64,000 bases of DNA from Megamerina dolium (taxonomy: Eukaryota > Arthropoda > Insecta > Diptera > Megamerinidae). The notes under the pieces were generated by a model. The model saw nothing but the letters and a program-made list of their open reading frames with translations. It searched no databases and was not told the origin of the DNA. Positions 1 to 13,647 of the stretch are shown one piece after another. The stretch's first letter is position 1. The number at the start of each line of letters is the position of its first letter. Both the position numbers and the translations under genes were made by a program. The stretch is taken from assembly GCA_963854835.1 (NCBI GenBank), contig OY978527.1, positions 29,926,047-29,990,046 on the forward strand, read 5' to 3'.

Positions 1-3000
1 CTTTTAACGGAAGTGTTATTTATAATTTTGTTTTTATCAAACCTATATAGAGGAAGTAGAAAAAAATAAAGCAAAAAGTAAGTACAGAAGTAATTTTTTT
101 ATAAATTGATTTTAATATATCAAATCGATACACTGATATGCACATGCCATACATAATGCAAATACTACATGTGTGAGTTATTATTACACTGTAAATCGCT
201 GTTTCTGAAGTGTGAATTTATTAGGTTAGTGTAGTAGCAACTGAAAAATATTTTTTGTGTTTTTGAAGGGGGTGAGAATTGTAAAAGTAAAAATAAAATA
301 AATTTATTCAATTTCAAATGTATTTATTTATTTTATACTTCATCAAAATTCTATCACTCTCGAAACAAAAAACACCCTTTGTACATCTACGTATACAAAA
401 AAAATTTAATAAAAAAGTTTAACTAATATAAACTGAATTAGGTTTGATTAAGTTTCGTCTATGGAATATATTAGTATATATATAAATTACATTAAACTAC
501 ACATGTCCATTATGGTGCCTCACCTTCAGTGCAAATGTTGTTGCCATGCTTACCAAGGCAACATATGAAATGCGTTTCAGCACAAAAGAAAGCAACTCGC
601 AAAAAAGTCGCGCTTTCTATAAATACAATTTAGATTTCATTTTTTCCTTTCTAATAATCGGTCTATCATATAGATAAATATTAGCTACTAAAGTTTTTAA
701 AAAACCTAAAGTTTCTTTTATTTTTCAAAATTTATTTAGCTTGTAAAATCAACATTATAAAAAACCAAACGTAATGTTTCGCGTGTAAAAAATTTAGTGA
801 TACATCTTAATGTACACACACCCATACATGAAAATAAAATAGTAATAGACGTAATACAAAAACAAAAATCGTCCTCTACATTGTGAATCAGTGTTGTTCA
901 TGTCCTTAGAGGAATAATAGAGTATATCCTCATCGTTTTTCTTTGCAGTTTATCGATGTCATAACCTTTAATAAAACATGAACCCATGCCAAATTCAGGC
1001 GCACCGAAAATATGTTAAGGTATTGAATAGCCGCCAACAACACACGCTCGATTCTCGATGCAAAAACAACAAAGGAAACATTTAACTATTGATTGTGTTC
1101 TATAAGCATTGTATCTATGCATGGGCATGTGTGAGCGAACGTGCACAACGCATAAACACCACAAAGACACCTTCACACATTGACGACGATATTGATATGA
1201 CGGCATTACGTTTACGGCATCCAATACTCGACATAACATTGAAGGCATCAATAGCATCGACGCGGCCATAAAACCTAGGCACGTTTGCTGTAAAAGTTAA
1301 TTTCTATAATTAAAGTACCTTCGGGCCGTACAACTGTACCTGTGTAACATACTTTTATGGATATTTCGTAAGGAAAATAATCATCGTGCGAAAGAAGTTC
1401 GAATGGTTGCCTAATGGCAATGATGATGACGATAATGATTTTTGCATACATATGTGTACGGCCAGTTTTATGTGTTCTTAGCCAGCAGCATTATCCGCAT
1501 ATGTATGTATTGTACCTATTATATGTGAAACATTTTGCTTCGCATCAAAGTTACATTACCATGACTCGAGCCAGCCATTCTTAATGGCCATCCACTCAAG
1601 GGGTAAAGATGAAGAAATTGGAAACGATAGAAAAGCTTTATATACATACATATATTTCAAATATTATGTAGCAATCCGAAAATAAGAATGTGGCAATAAA
1701 AAAAAAACACAAACAGATTGCACATATACACGTATCCACCTATGTAAATTCATATATGTTATCGAGACGACGATGAAATGAAGAAAACATCAATAACATA
1801 CTATTTAAATCCTTAAAATGTATATATGTACATATGCATATATGGTTATTTGTATCAATGTCCATTGACGTAAGATGAACCCTCTGTAAACTCCAAATGG
1901 AATATGCATTTACTTATGAGACTTAAACGATTTCCGGCGACTAAAAACCAAAAAAGCTTCATATAAAAGATGCCCATATGTAGCATTCCATCAACTATGT
2001 ATATATATATTTACGTAGTATACATACGTAAATGTAATGAATTAATGCAATCATTCGGAAATAGCAACCCAATTGCCCAATTGGAAATGACTTAAGGGCA
2101 TGATAGACCTCTTATATACATCACTGATGTTCAAAGTAAAACAACGCATTATTTTAATTAAAAAGAAAATAATTAAATATGATTATAAAATAGATTATTG
2201 ATTCAATGTTGCCAACCTGCATATATGCTTCCAAAGTTTCGTTATTAAAAAAAATTACAGTTGCAGCACTTGACTTTCGGATCAACCCTTTTTATAAATG
2301 AAAAAATGTCAAATGTCAAATACCGCTAAACTGTATTACTACTTACCCAATAAGGTATCTAAAGTATATATAGCAATATTATTGAGCTTATTATAGCAAT
2401 GACTTTGTATGGGAACTAAATTAAATGGTTCTCCCATTTGCTACATTTTTTTTCCACTGCGGTATTAATCTACTCACTCAGTATGGTGCTCCAAATGGAG
2501 GATAAAGAAGTTATTGCGGCTGAAACTTTTCGCAAGGTTATATTGGAACTATATGAAATAGTGGGTATTGTTTGCTTATATCTTACGAAATTGTTTACTT
2601 CTAAAATAATCTATGTACCAAATACGGCTTAAAGTTAAAAAATTCATTTCAATAATTTTGAGAGGAGCTGTATTAAGCAGTAGGCATGGCGTAAGCTTTG
2701 TTATAATTGACCCAGATCAAAGATAAAGTAAATAATTGCGGTAACAACTTCAAACTATTTCCGTACCTTTGCTTGAGGGCTATATAAAATAGTACGTGTG
2801 ATTCCTCCATTTCCTGCAAGGTTATTTTCACTTTATATAGCTGTTATAGATGAGAGATAAACTAAACTCAGCTCTCATTGAAAAAGAGACAAGAAAATGA
2901 AGAACTTATCTGAACTATATTTTACGTAAAATTGTCTAAACTTTCCATATCTTCCAAGACAAATAGCTTGTTGGAATGCCAAAATATCGCTATTTTTTCA

Positions 3001-3588
3001 TATTTCTTACCGACACTGAATTTTCGCAAAATACTTTTCCAACAAGAACAAAATTTTAGTCATTTTCGTGAATTTTCATCATTTAAAACTTCAACCTTAG
3101 TTAACTCGAATTTTTTCCCCTGCACTTTGATTTCGCCCATATTATCTCGGCAAGGTCTTTAGAATCTCTGATTGCCACGGACACCTCTTAGTTCCGGACA
3201 CCCAGTATATAATTTTCTATTTTCTGGAAATTCCTTGAAGTGGTTATATGAAATTTACCAAATGAATATAACCTTGGACTTCAATACAAGTTATTACAAG
3301 AGACTTATTCAGATCAACTGATCTTTCTGAGCTTTGTCACAAACCTCTTTCAGAATCATTAGAAAGAATAATAGCTTTTCAACTAATAAACTAGTGGCTG
3401 TCGCAATTCGAATTTACGATTCAAATGGCCAGCGATCTACAAATTTTGACAACAAATCTTTTATATTTTTTTTTTAATTTGTATAAATCGTTTAAATAGC
3501 TTTTAATAAAAATGATACCTATTGATCATTGTTGCGCAGAAAATATTTCCCGACACAAAACCGAAATTAAACTGAACTATCATATAAG
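1..3588. other. gene-free AT-rich DNA
   Basis: I see no coding region, RNA gene or recognisable transposon here. The sequence has TATGTATG/TACATATG runs typical of fly non-coding DNA. Two loosely similar blocks occur near 2503-2560 and 2723-2790 (GATAAAG, then ATTGCGG, then TATANAATAGT), possibly an old duplication. Short open frames have no recognisable domain. Confidence 0.6.
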
Positions 3589-3874
3589 TGTATGCCGTAA
3601 CTCAGTGTTTAGTGTATTGGGCTTCTGATCTGTAGGTCGCGAGTTCAATCCTCGGCTGAAGCATAACAAATTTAATAACGGAAAGATTTTTCTTTCGAAC
3701 GGTACCTACCTGTCGGCAATTGGCAATTTTTCCGGCCGTAACAATTTGCCAATTTGCCATGGAAAGCTTCTAAAAGAACTGTGTGAGAAAGGTCAGAAAA
3801 GGTGATTTCGCAAGATTTCGCCGCTCGGAAACGTCAAATAGGTCCCTTCTAATACTGTCTAAAATTTAGACAGT
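3589..3874 (+). mobile_element. tRNA-derived SINE, copy S1
   Basis: The 5' part resembles a tRNA gene with RNA polymerase III boxes: an A-box-like stretch at about 3597-3612 and a B-box-like GAGTTCAATCC at about 3642-3652. The body matches other copies in this window through the shared blocks TTTTTCTTTCGAACGGTA, CAATTTTTCCGGC and TAGGTCCCTTCTAATACTGT. It ends in AAAATTTA and is followed by a short inverted copy of its last bases (CTGTCTAAA / TTTAGACAG). It lies tail-to-tail with S2, a TA microsatellite between them. It encodes no protein and would need LINE enzymes to move. Confidence 0.85.
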
Positions 3875-3882
3875 AGATTAGA

Positions 3883-4352
<470 letters not shown>

Positions 4353-4469
4353 ACAAGTCGTCCAAGTAGCTCTACTGTAACTTGGCCTTTTGAGCAAGAG
4401 CCGTAGATCGTAGCTCAATAGTAAAAAAATATTTGTTCTTTTGAGTAAATCTCCACTTTTAACACCCAC

Positions 4470-4766
4470 AACAATGAGCTCTACCAAAGTATTATTGTGT
4501 GTGTGTGAAATTTGGACAGTATTAGAAGGGACCTACTTATATTAGCCGGTTCCGAACAGCAGAACCCTTGTGACATAACTTTTCTAAACTTTGTTATATA
4601 GCTCTTTGGAAGCACTTTTCATGGCAAATTGTTACTGCCGGAAAAATTGCCATTTGCTTGCCGTTAGGTGGGTACCTTTCGGTATTAAAATTGCCTCAGC
4701 CAGAAATTCAACCCACGACCTACGGATCAGAATGGCAACGCATTACCACTGAGGTGCGGCACCCAC
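4470..4766 (-). mobile_element. tRNA-derived SINE, copy S2
   Basis: Same family as S1, on the opposite strand. The reverse complement carries the tRNA-like head (about 4766 down to 4693) and the body blocks CTTGCCG, CCGGCAGTAAC and GGAACCGGCTAA, and ends at GTCCAAATTT. Its 3' tail towards 4470 is diverged, so that boundary is approximate. An open frame crosses the element and runs on to 5032, but its first part is SINE, so I do not call it a gene. Confidence 0.83.
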
Positions 4767-7700
4767 AGATTGTTAAATATACAGATCCGCAAATTCTGAG
4801 AACGCCTAAACCAATTTTGATGAAACTTTGTACTTTATATCCACAACAGGCCAAAAAGTGTCAGGTAAAAAGTCGGGCCACTAAAGTTATGATGGGGAAA
4901 ATAAGATGTATTGCAAAGCTATTTAATTGGGTTCCTTCCGGATTCAAATGGAAAAGCTGTTCCCGCGTAAAACGGGTTCCATTCGATAATCGATGCAAAC
5001 GTCGAAAGAGAGGGAAACTTAGTACCCGATGAAAGGATTATATGAGGATAATGCAAACGAATTTTTACATGCGTGTCGCACAAGTTTACATTCAAACATT
5101 ATTACTGCTGCAGTAGGTTACAATGTCTGATCATGTCTATTCTCATGTTTCTTTCTTTGATAGAAAGTAATAATTAAAGAGTGCACTATTCTCGATTACT
5201 CTATTACACCCATTTTTACATCACACGTCGTTTTACTTTCTTGCTACATAACCATTTTCTCCATTTCTGATTAAGCTTGTATGACAGTTTTCGAATTTGT
5301 TTGTTTGTTTTCTTGAATGCTCTACTGTGCGTAGTATAAGCATCCATATGGCTACATACAACACATACACACACACATACGCATTACCAAGTGGACACAA
5401 AGTTTTCCTTTTTTTTTCTCATTTAAGCAATTTAAGATTCTCGTTTCTTTATATGTTTTCCCATTTGAATACACAAGCATATATATATACAAACTCTTAT
5501 TACATTTACCTAATCTCAAATTGTATTTGTTTTTGTTTACTCTCTGATCTCTTCATTCGGTTTTAATTAAAATAAAACCAAATTTAGTGTACTATGTGTG
5601 TTTATGAAGACGTAATTAAATCCAATGCGCAGGTAGTATACATGTACATATATTGTACATATGTATTCGTTAATGTATCGTAAAATGTTTGACTGATGTA
5701 CTAGTAATGATGTTTCTTAAGTAAAGCAATTCTTGTACTATATATTATTGAATCGACCTAACCTACCACCCCAACGACAATGTGAAGCATGGCATGTATT
5801 CATCTGTAGTTGCGTACAATGAATTGAATTGATAATCAAAATGTGTAGATATGAATAGCTATCAATCACAAGGGTATTTTATAATACCCTTAAGTCATTT
5901 CTTCTTCATTTATCTATGTGATAGAGAGCATACGAATGAGCTGTGGACCAAACGTGTCAAGTGCCAATTTCAAAAATTGTATAGACAATTTAAAGAAAAA
6001 CTTTCATATGAGTACTCGTATTTATAAGGAACAACAACACAAAAGAGTTCGAAATTATTTCGAAAAAAGTGTGAACCATCACGTTCTGACCGTAATACCT
6101 TCAAGTGTACATCAACCTTTTTTGTTTCAAAGCTAGTCAAGTACTAGACTTAATGAACAATAAAAATTTATTGAATGTCATCTTTTAACTTGAAACTTTT
6201 CACAAACAAAAAACAGCAAATTTGCTTTATTGCATGCAAGACATCATGAATTTATGTGTGGGAGATAATATAATTGTTTCCTAATTTAGCAAATAATTAA
6301 TCTTATATTTACTACATTTACCATAATCAACTGGAAGAAAGAGTTTCTTTCACCACATAGAATACATACTAAATAGCCATTGTGAATAATTGAACATGAA
6401 AAACACTTTTGGGAATAGACATTTTAAAGGTTAAGAACCTTTCATAATTAATAGGCAAGCCTACGTAAGTACCTACTCGTGTTTCAATACCAATTAGGTT
6501 AATAATAGATAGGTTTGGCATACTTAGTTGGACAGATGATTCGTGGCATATGGCTTGGGTATGCTTTCCCCCCAATACAATTGCTTGCGTATGGTGATAA
6601 TATTACCATACATATGATACATTTGGTAGATTTGCTCTTACAGTGGATGAAGGCTAAACGAAAGGAAATATCGAAGCACCAAGTAATGGAGGAATGGAGT
6701 AATGAGCTTTCCGACTGCGTGGGGAAAAATTATAGGTTAACCATTTTGCATTTCAAAAGTAAATAAAAGGCAAATAAAATGTATTAGTCGATTTACAGGT
6801 ATTTTAGATTCATAAATAATTACGTTAGGAGATAATGTTAGGTAGAAAAAATGATTGGCGGTCGGTAATATGTCTTACCCCTGTACGTGCCACACCAAAA
6901 TTCATATTTAATCACTTGTGTTCTAATTATTGGATTATTCAGATTTCCATCAGATATTGGTATATTAAATATTTGAATGACTACCGCTTGACAAACTATT
7001 TCACTCAAGATAACTATCAAAGACTTTACGGTACGTTTCGTCTGATATTTCTCCCATAACAGCACTAATATCTTTAAATGTTTAGAAGCAAGCAAAAAGT
7101 TAACTTCGTTCCATGTCCTGGTGTTCCATGGTTAACAAACTGCAGCAATGTTTTCGGCAAAGCGTGTCAAAAGCGATCATAGTAATAGCAATGACCAATA
7201 TAGTCATATCAAATGTCTTCACTATTTTAGGTACAGTTTACTGGATTGCTTGATTAGAACAACCAAAAACTCCTCTTAAATCACGAATCATTATGATGGA
7301 TGCATCAACACTTCTATAATAATTTCTTACACGGTTAATTTGTGTTTGAAAATTGCCAAGTGATTAACAACGTAGTAGTATTTACGCATCTTAAAAATAA
7401 GATGTTACCTCGTCGCAGTTTATTGCGCTTTTTCGTAAATATTTGCTACAAATATAGCTGTCCGAATGTTAATCTCCTAAACAGCTTTTTAAATTTCATT
7501 AAAAGTTCAATAAACACCTTCGTCGTTCATCACAAGTCGATTTACTTACGAAATTCCAAACACGTCAACAGTAAACAGTTACTATTTACTGCAATATCCA
7601 TGCAAATTATTAGCTTGATATCACATTATCACTTGATAAATTATCACGTTAAAGGGATTCAATCCGAGCGCAATAGATTGAACATAACGCATATGTATGG

Positions 7701-8329
7701 TATATGCACTTGGACTGCTTGCCTCTTTAACATCAAATTTGAATTCTAGGATATACGCACACATACGATATGTATGTACGTCTCGATAAGATATAAATTC
7801 TGCAAATTGAAAGAACCTGCTTCCTTTCAAAGTTTAGTGTATGACTATGTTGTTTGACGTTCCTAAGCGGCTTAAAATAATCCCGTCAGCAAATATGTAC
7901 ATAGTCTCCTATCGCACTCATCATTCTTTACCTATACATTCTCATTTATAATGATGGTTATTCTCAGCATTGGTGAATATTCAATCCATTGCTATGACAA
8001 CTGTATGTACATTTGTTAACGACAACTCTTCGACTCACAGTATAGAGAATAGCCCCCGCATTAATATTGTAACTGTTGTTGTATTTGTTTGGTTTTGAGT
8101 ATATCTATAGTATATTTACTATATCCGTATATTCTAGTACACATGTGCTCGCATGTACACTTGTTCACAGTGTGTATTTATATCTTAAAAATTCCTTTTC
8201 AACGTTTGAAATGTATACTTTTACAATGGAATTGAATACCTATAACTACGAGTATCCGACTATCAATAAAATATGTATATAGGGTGTTGTCGCGTAGTTT
8301 TAGTCACCGCTATTTTTTCGCTTTTTAAC
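4767..8329. other. gene-free AT-rich DNA
   Basis: No recognisable gene. A frame of about 85 codons after the SINE head (to 5032) is rich in Lys and Arg but matches no family I know. Frames at 5918-6136, 6515-6766 and 7342-7749 are low-complexity or featureless and lack domain motifs. Confidence 0.55.
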
Positions 8330-8735
8330 AGTGACACCACAATGCTGTAGGAGGGATGCAGTTTGTTTCTTCTTCTTCTTATCTGGCCATCACCATTTAG
8401 GTGTCGATTATGGTCGTATACTGTCTGTTCCGCCAATACATGGTCGCTGTTGTTAGTTGGATATTCCAAGAGCTTTCTTCCCTCTCCTTCGATACCAACT
8501 TTAAAAAACATATTTCTTCTATTCACAGGACATGACTGAATAAACTCTGGATTTTTAAGCGCTAAACCACGTCATTGTCAATGTAAATAGGTTCAAAGAT
8601 CCTCTGAAAAACTCCAAGAATCCTCTTAGCCATGATGTAAATAAATTATCCCCAATTAGCTGACAAAAGTAAAGACAGGCATTGTAAGAGATTTATAGAG
8701 TAGGAGTTTTATTCTTTGAGAATAAGCTCAGTTGT
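8330..8735 (-). pseudogene. decayed RTE-clade reverse transcriptase C-terminus
   Basis: On the minus strand, fragments resemble the region after the RT domain of the RTE copies at 22.2 and 27.6 kb. LYKSLTMPVF near 8725-8690 compares with LYKSLIMPVL. AKRILGVFQRIFEPI near 8630-8585 compares with ERILGVFERKVLRKIFGPI. These are separated by frameshifts and stops. The part towards 8330 is aligned only weakly (a LKIQSL-like stretch), so the left boundary is uncertain. No 3' tail or target duplication was recognised. This is an older, more diverged relic than R1 and R2. Confidence 0.55.
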
Positions 8736-8878
8736 CTATTGAGACCAAATTATCAACATCATTTTTACAAGCTATCTCAAATTATCCAAGAAAATGTTTT
8801 TGCTAAAACTTAACACTTATGGAATATGAAAAAAGTTTTCAATGTATTTTTATTTAAGAGAATGTTGCAGTGCTGTAA

Positions 8879-9198
8879 TGGATGTCGTTGCTCAGTGGTT
8901 AGTGAGTTAGGCTGCTGATATGTAGGTCTTGGGTTCAATCTCCAGGTGAAGCACGTCATCCATCTGTCGTCAAGCAATTGGCAATTCTTTCGGCAGCAAT
9001 TATTTGCCAAACAAAAAGTTTTTAAAAGAGTTCTGTGACAAAACTTCGAAAAAGTTATGTCACAAAGGTTTAGCCGTTCGGAAACGGATAATATAAGTAG
9101 GCCCATTCTAATAATGTTCAAAATTTTACACGCACAACAGTACTGCAACAGAAGCTCGGTCCAAGGGTCCTTCGGGGACTATATGTGCCAGATATTTA
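8879..9198 (+). mobile_element. tRNA-derived SINE, copy S3
   Basis: It has a good tRNA-like head: TTGCTCAGTGGTTAG at about 8888-8902 (A box) and GGGTTCAATCTCC at about 8931-8943 (B box). The family body follows (CAATTGGCAATTCTTTCGGC, AAAGAGTTCTGTGACAAA, GCCGTTCGGAAACGG, AAGTAGGCCCATTCTAATA). It keeps the long 3' tail type: ACACGCACAACAGTA, GAAGCTCGG, CCTTCGGGGACT, then GTGCCAGATATTT. Part of the body after the head (the AACAAATTTAATATC block) is missing. Confidence 0.87.
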
Positions 9199-11727
9199 TC
9201 TATTTGGTGTGAGTATACAACTCAACAACAAACATAGATCAAACCACCCAACTCTCCTTTATAGTGCATATTGAATTTGTTCAGAAAAATTGAAGAAAGT
9301 AAAAATATGATAGCGTTTTTTTATTATTCTTCTGCTTCATCTTGGACACAAAATGTGCTTAAATCAGAGTAAAAAGCGTGAGGACAGTGCTTCGAAAATT
9401 TATTTCAATAGCTTATGAAATTATATTAGTATGTGGTATCACCACATACTAAAGTAATTTTACTAGCTATTAGCAATGTTTAGACATGTCAAATGACATA
9501 AGCACTTGGTCATTCTTCAAGAACATATTTTAAAATACTTAAATATTTCTTTCTTCAGCCGGAATATTGCAGTCATACATAGAAAAGCAATTGGATAGTA
9601 TGATTTCGCACTGTCACTAGATTACTAAAAATAGTGGTGGCTAAATGCCAAATTAAAATGGAATGATGTTTGCAACATTTGCAGTTTTGTTTTCTTTGTT
9701 TATTTCTGTTGTTTCATTTTTCGTTTTCTTCTTGAAATATTTCATATGAGGAACTTCAACTTGAAAGCACTTTCCGATTGAAAACATTTATTGAATATTC
9801 TATTGTTGTTCTATTACAATTTATTGAACGACGGGCGAAATTCAGTGAACTGCATTACTATATAATTTGAATTTGAAATATTGATTTCTTTTTAAATCCC
9901 ATCACTCTATAGTGACTGTTCTTATCAATGATGTTCCTTTGATGAATAAAAATAGCAGTATTCACATAGATTTTGCTAGTTTTTTAATTCATTTGTTTAT
10001 TCGTTAGTTGGTAGTTGTGTAAAATGTTTAGCTGTGAAAGCGGGATTTCCTGTTCAATCTCATAAAAGCTTTGAAAATGACGTTTCGAACGTTTCAGCAG
10101 TTATTTATTACAAATTTATCCTAATATATAAATCTACATGAAGTATTGATTGTAGATTGTAGATTGTAATCTGACACTGATATCTGACCGGAAAATGGAA
10201 AAGATATAATTAAAAGCAATGCCAGTACTGACATAATTAAGTACACTAAAATCCAGCTGAACATTCTGAATGAATACTGAGCTCCAGGCTATAAGGTATT
10301 GTATTTTAAACGGGTTTGTGGACACCAACAAAGAAGTACACCAAAAACTTCGATGGATAGACCAAGCACTGAAGTACTGGTCGGAAAATGTTCGGAATTT
10401 CCCATTGACACCAAAGGACAAAAATAAATGCAAGTGACGAGATACTCAGCAAACACCCAAAATTCGTTGTTAGGGGTATGTCAGTGATATTAACATTCTA
10501 AAAGGCATGCCAGTGATTGCTGAATTTTCATAAACGTAGACCCCAACTGCAATAACAATATTTCAATTCGATTTGGGTGATGCTTTAATTTTTGCACAAA
10601 ACAAAAAACAAAAACGATGCATTTTAAAAGAAACTACACTGTACATAAATGCATATTTGCCTAGTATAACATTCCTTTTAGGTCATTAATATGCTTCGGC
10701 TATTAATGTAGCTATATACTATCATTATCGTTAAACAAAATTAACATTCCACCTCAATCATCTCGTTTTTAATATTTGTTTCTATCCTTTGATCCCAAAT
10801 TCCATCACATGCTCCATTTATTTCAATTATTTCGCTATTAATTTAAGATTTATTACGTTCGCTGCTACTACTATTTACTACTACTACGTTACGACTATTT
10901 TCGACGATATAGCAATTATTGTGCTGATAGTTAAAAATCGAATATCCATGGAATTGTATTCCAAAATATTTTAATAACACAATTGATGTGAAGTACTACA
11001 TGTACAAATTGAAAACGTTCACGTTGCCTAAATAATGACCTGAATTATGACCGACCACACAATGATTGATGGTTTATGACGGTATATTTAATTAAAATAA
11101 AATACAAACTTATGGGCTATTACCATTCAGCACCAGAGTAATTTTGTTATTCAGTCATTTTAAAATGCCAACCGTATCGTGAGAATACCTTTTGAAAATA
11201 TAAAATGGTCATTCGTATCCCTATTATTACATTACAATCATCGGTAGGATTTTTATTCGAAATCGTCAAAAATTTTAATTGTAGTTGCATGCACCGTATC
11301 AAAATGTCATTTTGGTTGAGGTTCAAGAAAAAAATGGCAAACTAACTAAAAAGTTGTAGTTAATTCTTTAACATAAACATCTGCCTGCCCACATAAATCT
11401 ACATAGTATGCAAAAACAAGTTTTTGTTGAAAAGACATGCAAAGTTATGACGCACTGATGCTAGTAAATCAATCCGCGACTTTGAGATACATTACATTCG
11501 TCAATTATTGGTTAACAATCGTTTGATTTATTATAACTTTTGAGACGTTTCTCGCGAATCAATCAAAAAACAGATATTAAAACAAAAACAGAAATTGCAT
11601 TTTATTTTCAGAAAGAAATGAGGAAAGCGTAACTTCGATAATAGCATGACAGATAGACAGAAATACGTTCGAAAAAAACACTTTTGGCCTGGAGATAAGA
11701 TAATGCTGGTTTTCAAACATATTCGCA
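9199..11727. other. gene-free AT-rich DNA
   Basis: No gene or transposon recognised. It holds one perfect short-loop inverted repeat (listed separately) and a small GATTGTA triplication near 10148-10168. Confidence 0.55.
9426..9452. repeat. perfect inverted repeat, 12-bp arms, 3-nt loop
   Basis: TTAGTATGTGGT at 9426-9437 and its exact reverse complement ACCACATACTAA at 9441-9452 flank ATC. The arms are neither TA-rich nor repetitive, so this is not a microsatellite artefact. It has no poly-T run and no coding neighbour, so I do not call it a terminator or a microRNA. Confidence 0.9.
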
Positions 11728-12330
11728 TATAATCGTATGTACAGAGTTTTTAATCCTAAAGCTTTATAGTATATAAAAGTACAGTCGAGAAAATATCGTT
11801 ATGTGAAAAATTGATTTAGCTCATTTTGGAATTCGAGCATTTATTAGAATATATAATCGTATGTATCGAGTTTCAGCTTGATAAGTTTTTATATTCGTGC
11901 ACAAAGTATGAAAAAATATATTATATACGGAAGCATGCGTTTCTATGGACGATAGACCTAGTTTTTAATTAGTAATTAGTATTAATTAAGTACATTAATT
12001 AGTAAGTATTTCAGCTGGATAACTCTTTATTTTCGTACGCATAATATGAAAGCATACATATGGAAGCATAGCATTGTAGGCTTAGTTTTTATCCGTATCA
12101 GACTTTTTCAATGGTATTTATCAATTGGTAAATATAATCACATGTACTAAGTTTCAACTTGTTATTTTAATAATTTCGCATGCAAAGTGTAAAAAACCAA
12201 TTCAACAATACACATTTGTAGTGGAGGTTAGCGTAGTTTCGATCAGATTAACTTTAAACACCAAATTTTAAGGCAAGAGCTTCATATTTTTTAACGGAAA
12301 GTGTGAAAATACTCATCATCGAAGGTAGGC
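11728..12330. repeat. degenerate tandem array, about 125-143-bp units
   Basis: Related blocks recur in the same orientation. ATATAATCGTATGTACAGAG near 11727 and ATATAATCGTATGTATCGAG near 11851 match. GTTTCAGCTTGATAAGTTTT at about 11870, TATTTCAGCTGGATAACTC at about 12007 and AGTTTCAACTTG at about 12150 head successive units. Each is followed by a TTTTCGTNCNCAAAGTATGAAAAA-like stretch and then a GGCTTAGTTTTTATC-like stretch. A partial last unit may run past 12270. Units are strongly diverged. There is no coding potential. Confidence 0.65.
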
Positions 12331-12954
12331 GTGATTTTTACCCGATTTCTTCTATTCACGAACTCATTCGTTCGTGGGTGAAAATAATTTTCTATACTAA
12401 TTGGATCATATATGCAGACATGCAGCCAGATTACCATGGTAAAATAGACGTAATTCTGACCAATTACATATTGTATGCACTTTTTCATATCACTCACTTC
12501 TCCTTATGAGTATAACAAATGGAAGCATGAACTCAATATAAACTTGACTCATTGAGTGTAGTGTATTCCTGCGCTCAAAGGGTCAACCTACGTTTGAAAC
12601 TGACTTTGAAAAAAAGGTTTTTTAATAGTGCTCTTGTCTCGGGAGTTTTAATTTTCCATTTGGAGAATTTTCGTATATTGTATCATATACAAATATGACT
12701 GTGTTCGATCTCATATGGGAACAAGTGAAGGACAGCACACTCTTGTGCTATTCTTCACTTGTGCTGAAATTATTCGAATAATCATGAACTTGAATATTCA
12801 AATATTTTAATTATTTAATTATTCAGAATTTTCAATAATTAGAATAAAATTCGGTTGTAAATTTTTGGTGATTAATAGGGGATTTTTTTTTTTGGAAAAA
12901 AAATTTATAACATACTTTTATTGTTCCTCATAACTTAAGAAAACATAATAATTT
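12331..12954. other. gene-free AT-rich DNA
   Basis: No gene recognised. The stretch 12770-12850 is dense in AATTATTTAATTATTC-like motifs. Confidence 0.5.
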
Positions 12955-13647
12955 ATATAAAATGTTTACATCATATCTGGTGATGGAGTGCATTGAAAAA
13001 CTGAACATCCTGGGCCAACTCAATCAGGTGTGGATTATATGGGTTCAGGGGCACGTAGGTATCGATGGAAATGAAATGGCAGATAAGCTTGCCAGGAAGG
13101 GAGCATCAACCCCATTAGTATGGCCTGAACCATTCTGTGGATTAGGATCGGGTAACATCTCCCGTATCATCTGGGAAGAAGAGAATAGACAAAGAAGCTT
13201 ATACTGGGAAAACTTACCGGGGCTAACACACTCCAAACTAGCGCTAGGGACATACAGCCTGAAACGCTACGAGGAATGTATGAGTCTAACGAAGAACAAC
13301 ATGCGAATCATTACGGGATTATTAACAGGGCACTGTAGGCTAAATTATCACCTAACAAAACTGGGAATTTTATCTGATGCTCTCTGTAGGTTCTGCAGGG
13401 AAGAGGACGAGACCGCACAACACGTGATAGGAACTTGTCCTGCACTGATGCACAAGAGAAGGAAATACCTGGGAGATTTCATCATACCCGAGGATGAAAT
13501 TAGACTCTGTGAATTGGGACCAATACTAAAATTCATCGAGGGAACTGGGCTGAGAGACACACTCTAGCTCTGCGAAGGGGGCACAATAGATCTTATAGGT
13601 CGCGGTGCAACATCCCCACAACGATAATAATAATAATATAAAATGTT
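12955..13647 (+). mobile_element. 5'-truncated I-like non-LTR retrotransposon with 12-bp target duplication
   Basis: The insertion (12967-13635) is bounded by a direct repeat ATATAAAATGTT at 12955-12966 and 13636-13647. It contains the C-terminal end of an ORF2, a short 3' UTR (GCTCTGCGAAGGGGGCAC...) and a (TAA)n tail at about 13624-13636. A (TAA)n tail is typical of I-clade LINEs. The endonuclease and reverse transcriptase are missing through 5' truncation, the usual outcome of incomplete target-primed reverse transcription. A related fragment lies at 57576-58312 on the other strand. Confidence 0.88.
12967..13567 (+). pseudogene. RNase H C-terminal half plus CCHC end of an I-like ORF2
   Basis: The frame carries the last RNase H motif: a His in QGHVGIDG followed by GNEMADKLARKGA, where the Asp is catalytic. 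About 100 residues later comes a Cys/His cluster, CRFCREEDETAQHVIGTCPA, the C-terminal zinc-binding motif found after RNase H in I-like and Jockey-like ORF2s. The earlier RNase H residues are absent. The frame is uninterrupted to the stop at 13565-13567. The apparent start ATG at 12962 belongs to the target duplication, not to the element, so this is not a functional start. It shares LRIITG-LTGHCRLNYH-TKLGI with the copy at 57.6 kb. Confidence 0.85.

Noticed and set aside
3589..3660. tRNA gene
   Set aside because: The tRNA-like heads belong to dispersed SINE copies with a shared body and tail, and they lack a proper cloverleaf.
4658..5032. Basic 124-residue protein
   Set aside because: Its first third is the reverse complement of SINE S2, and the rest shows no recognisable domain.
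7342..7749. 135-residue host protein
   Set aside because: True ATG but no domain, no signal of codon bias and no neighbouring exon; compatible with chance in AT-rich DNA.
9426..9452. MicroRNA precursor or terminator
   Set aside because: The stem is only 12 bp with a 3-nt loop, too short for a precursor, and no T run follows it.
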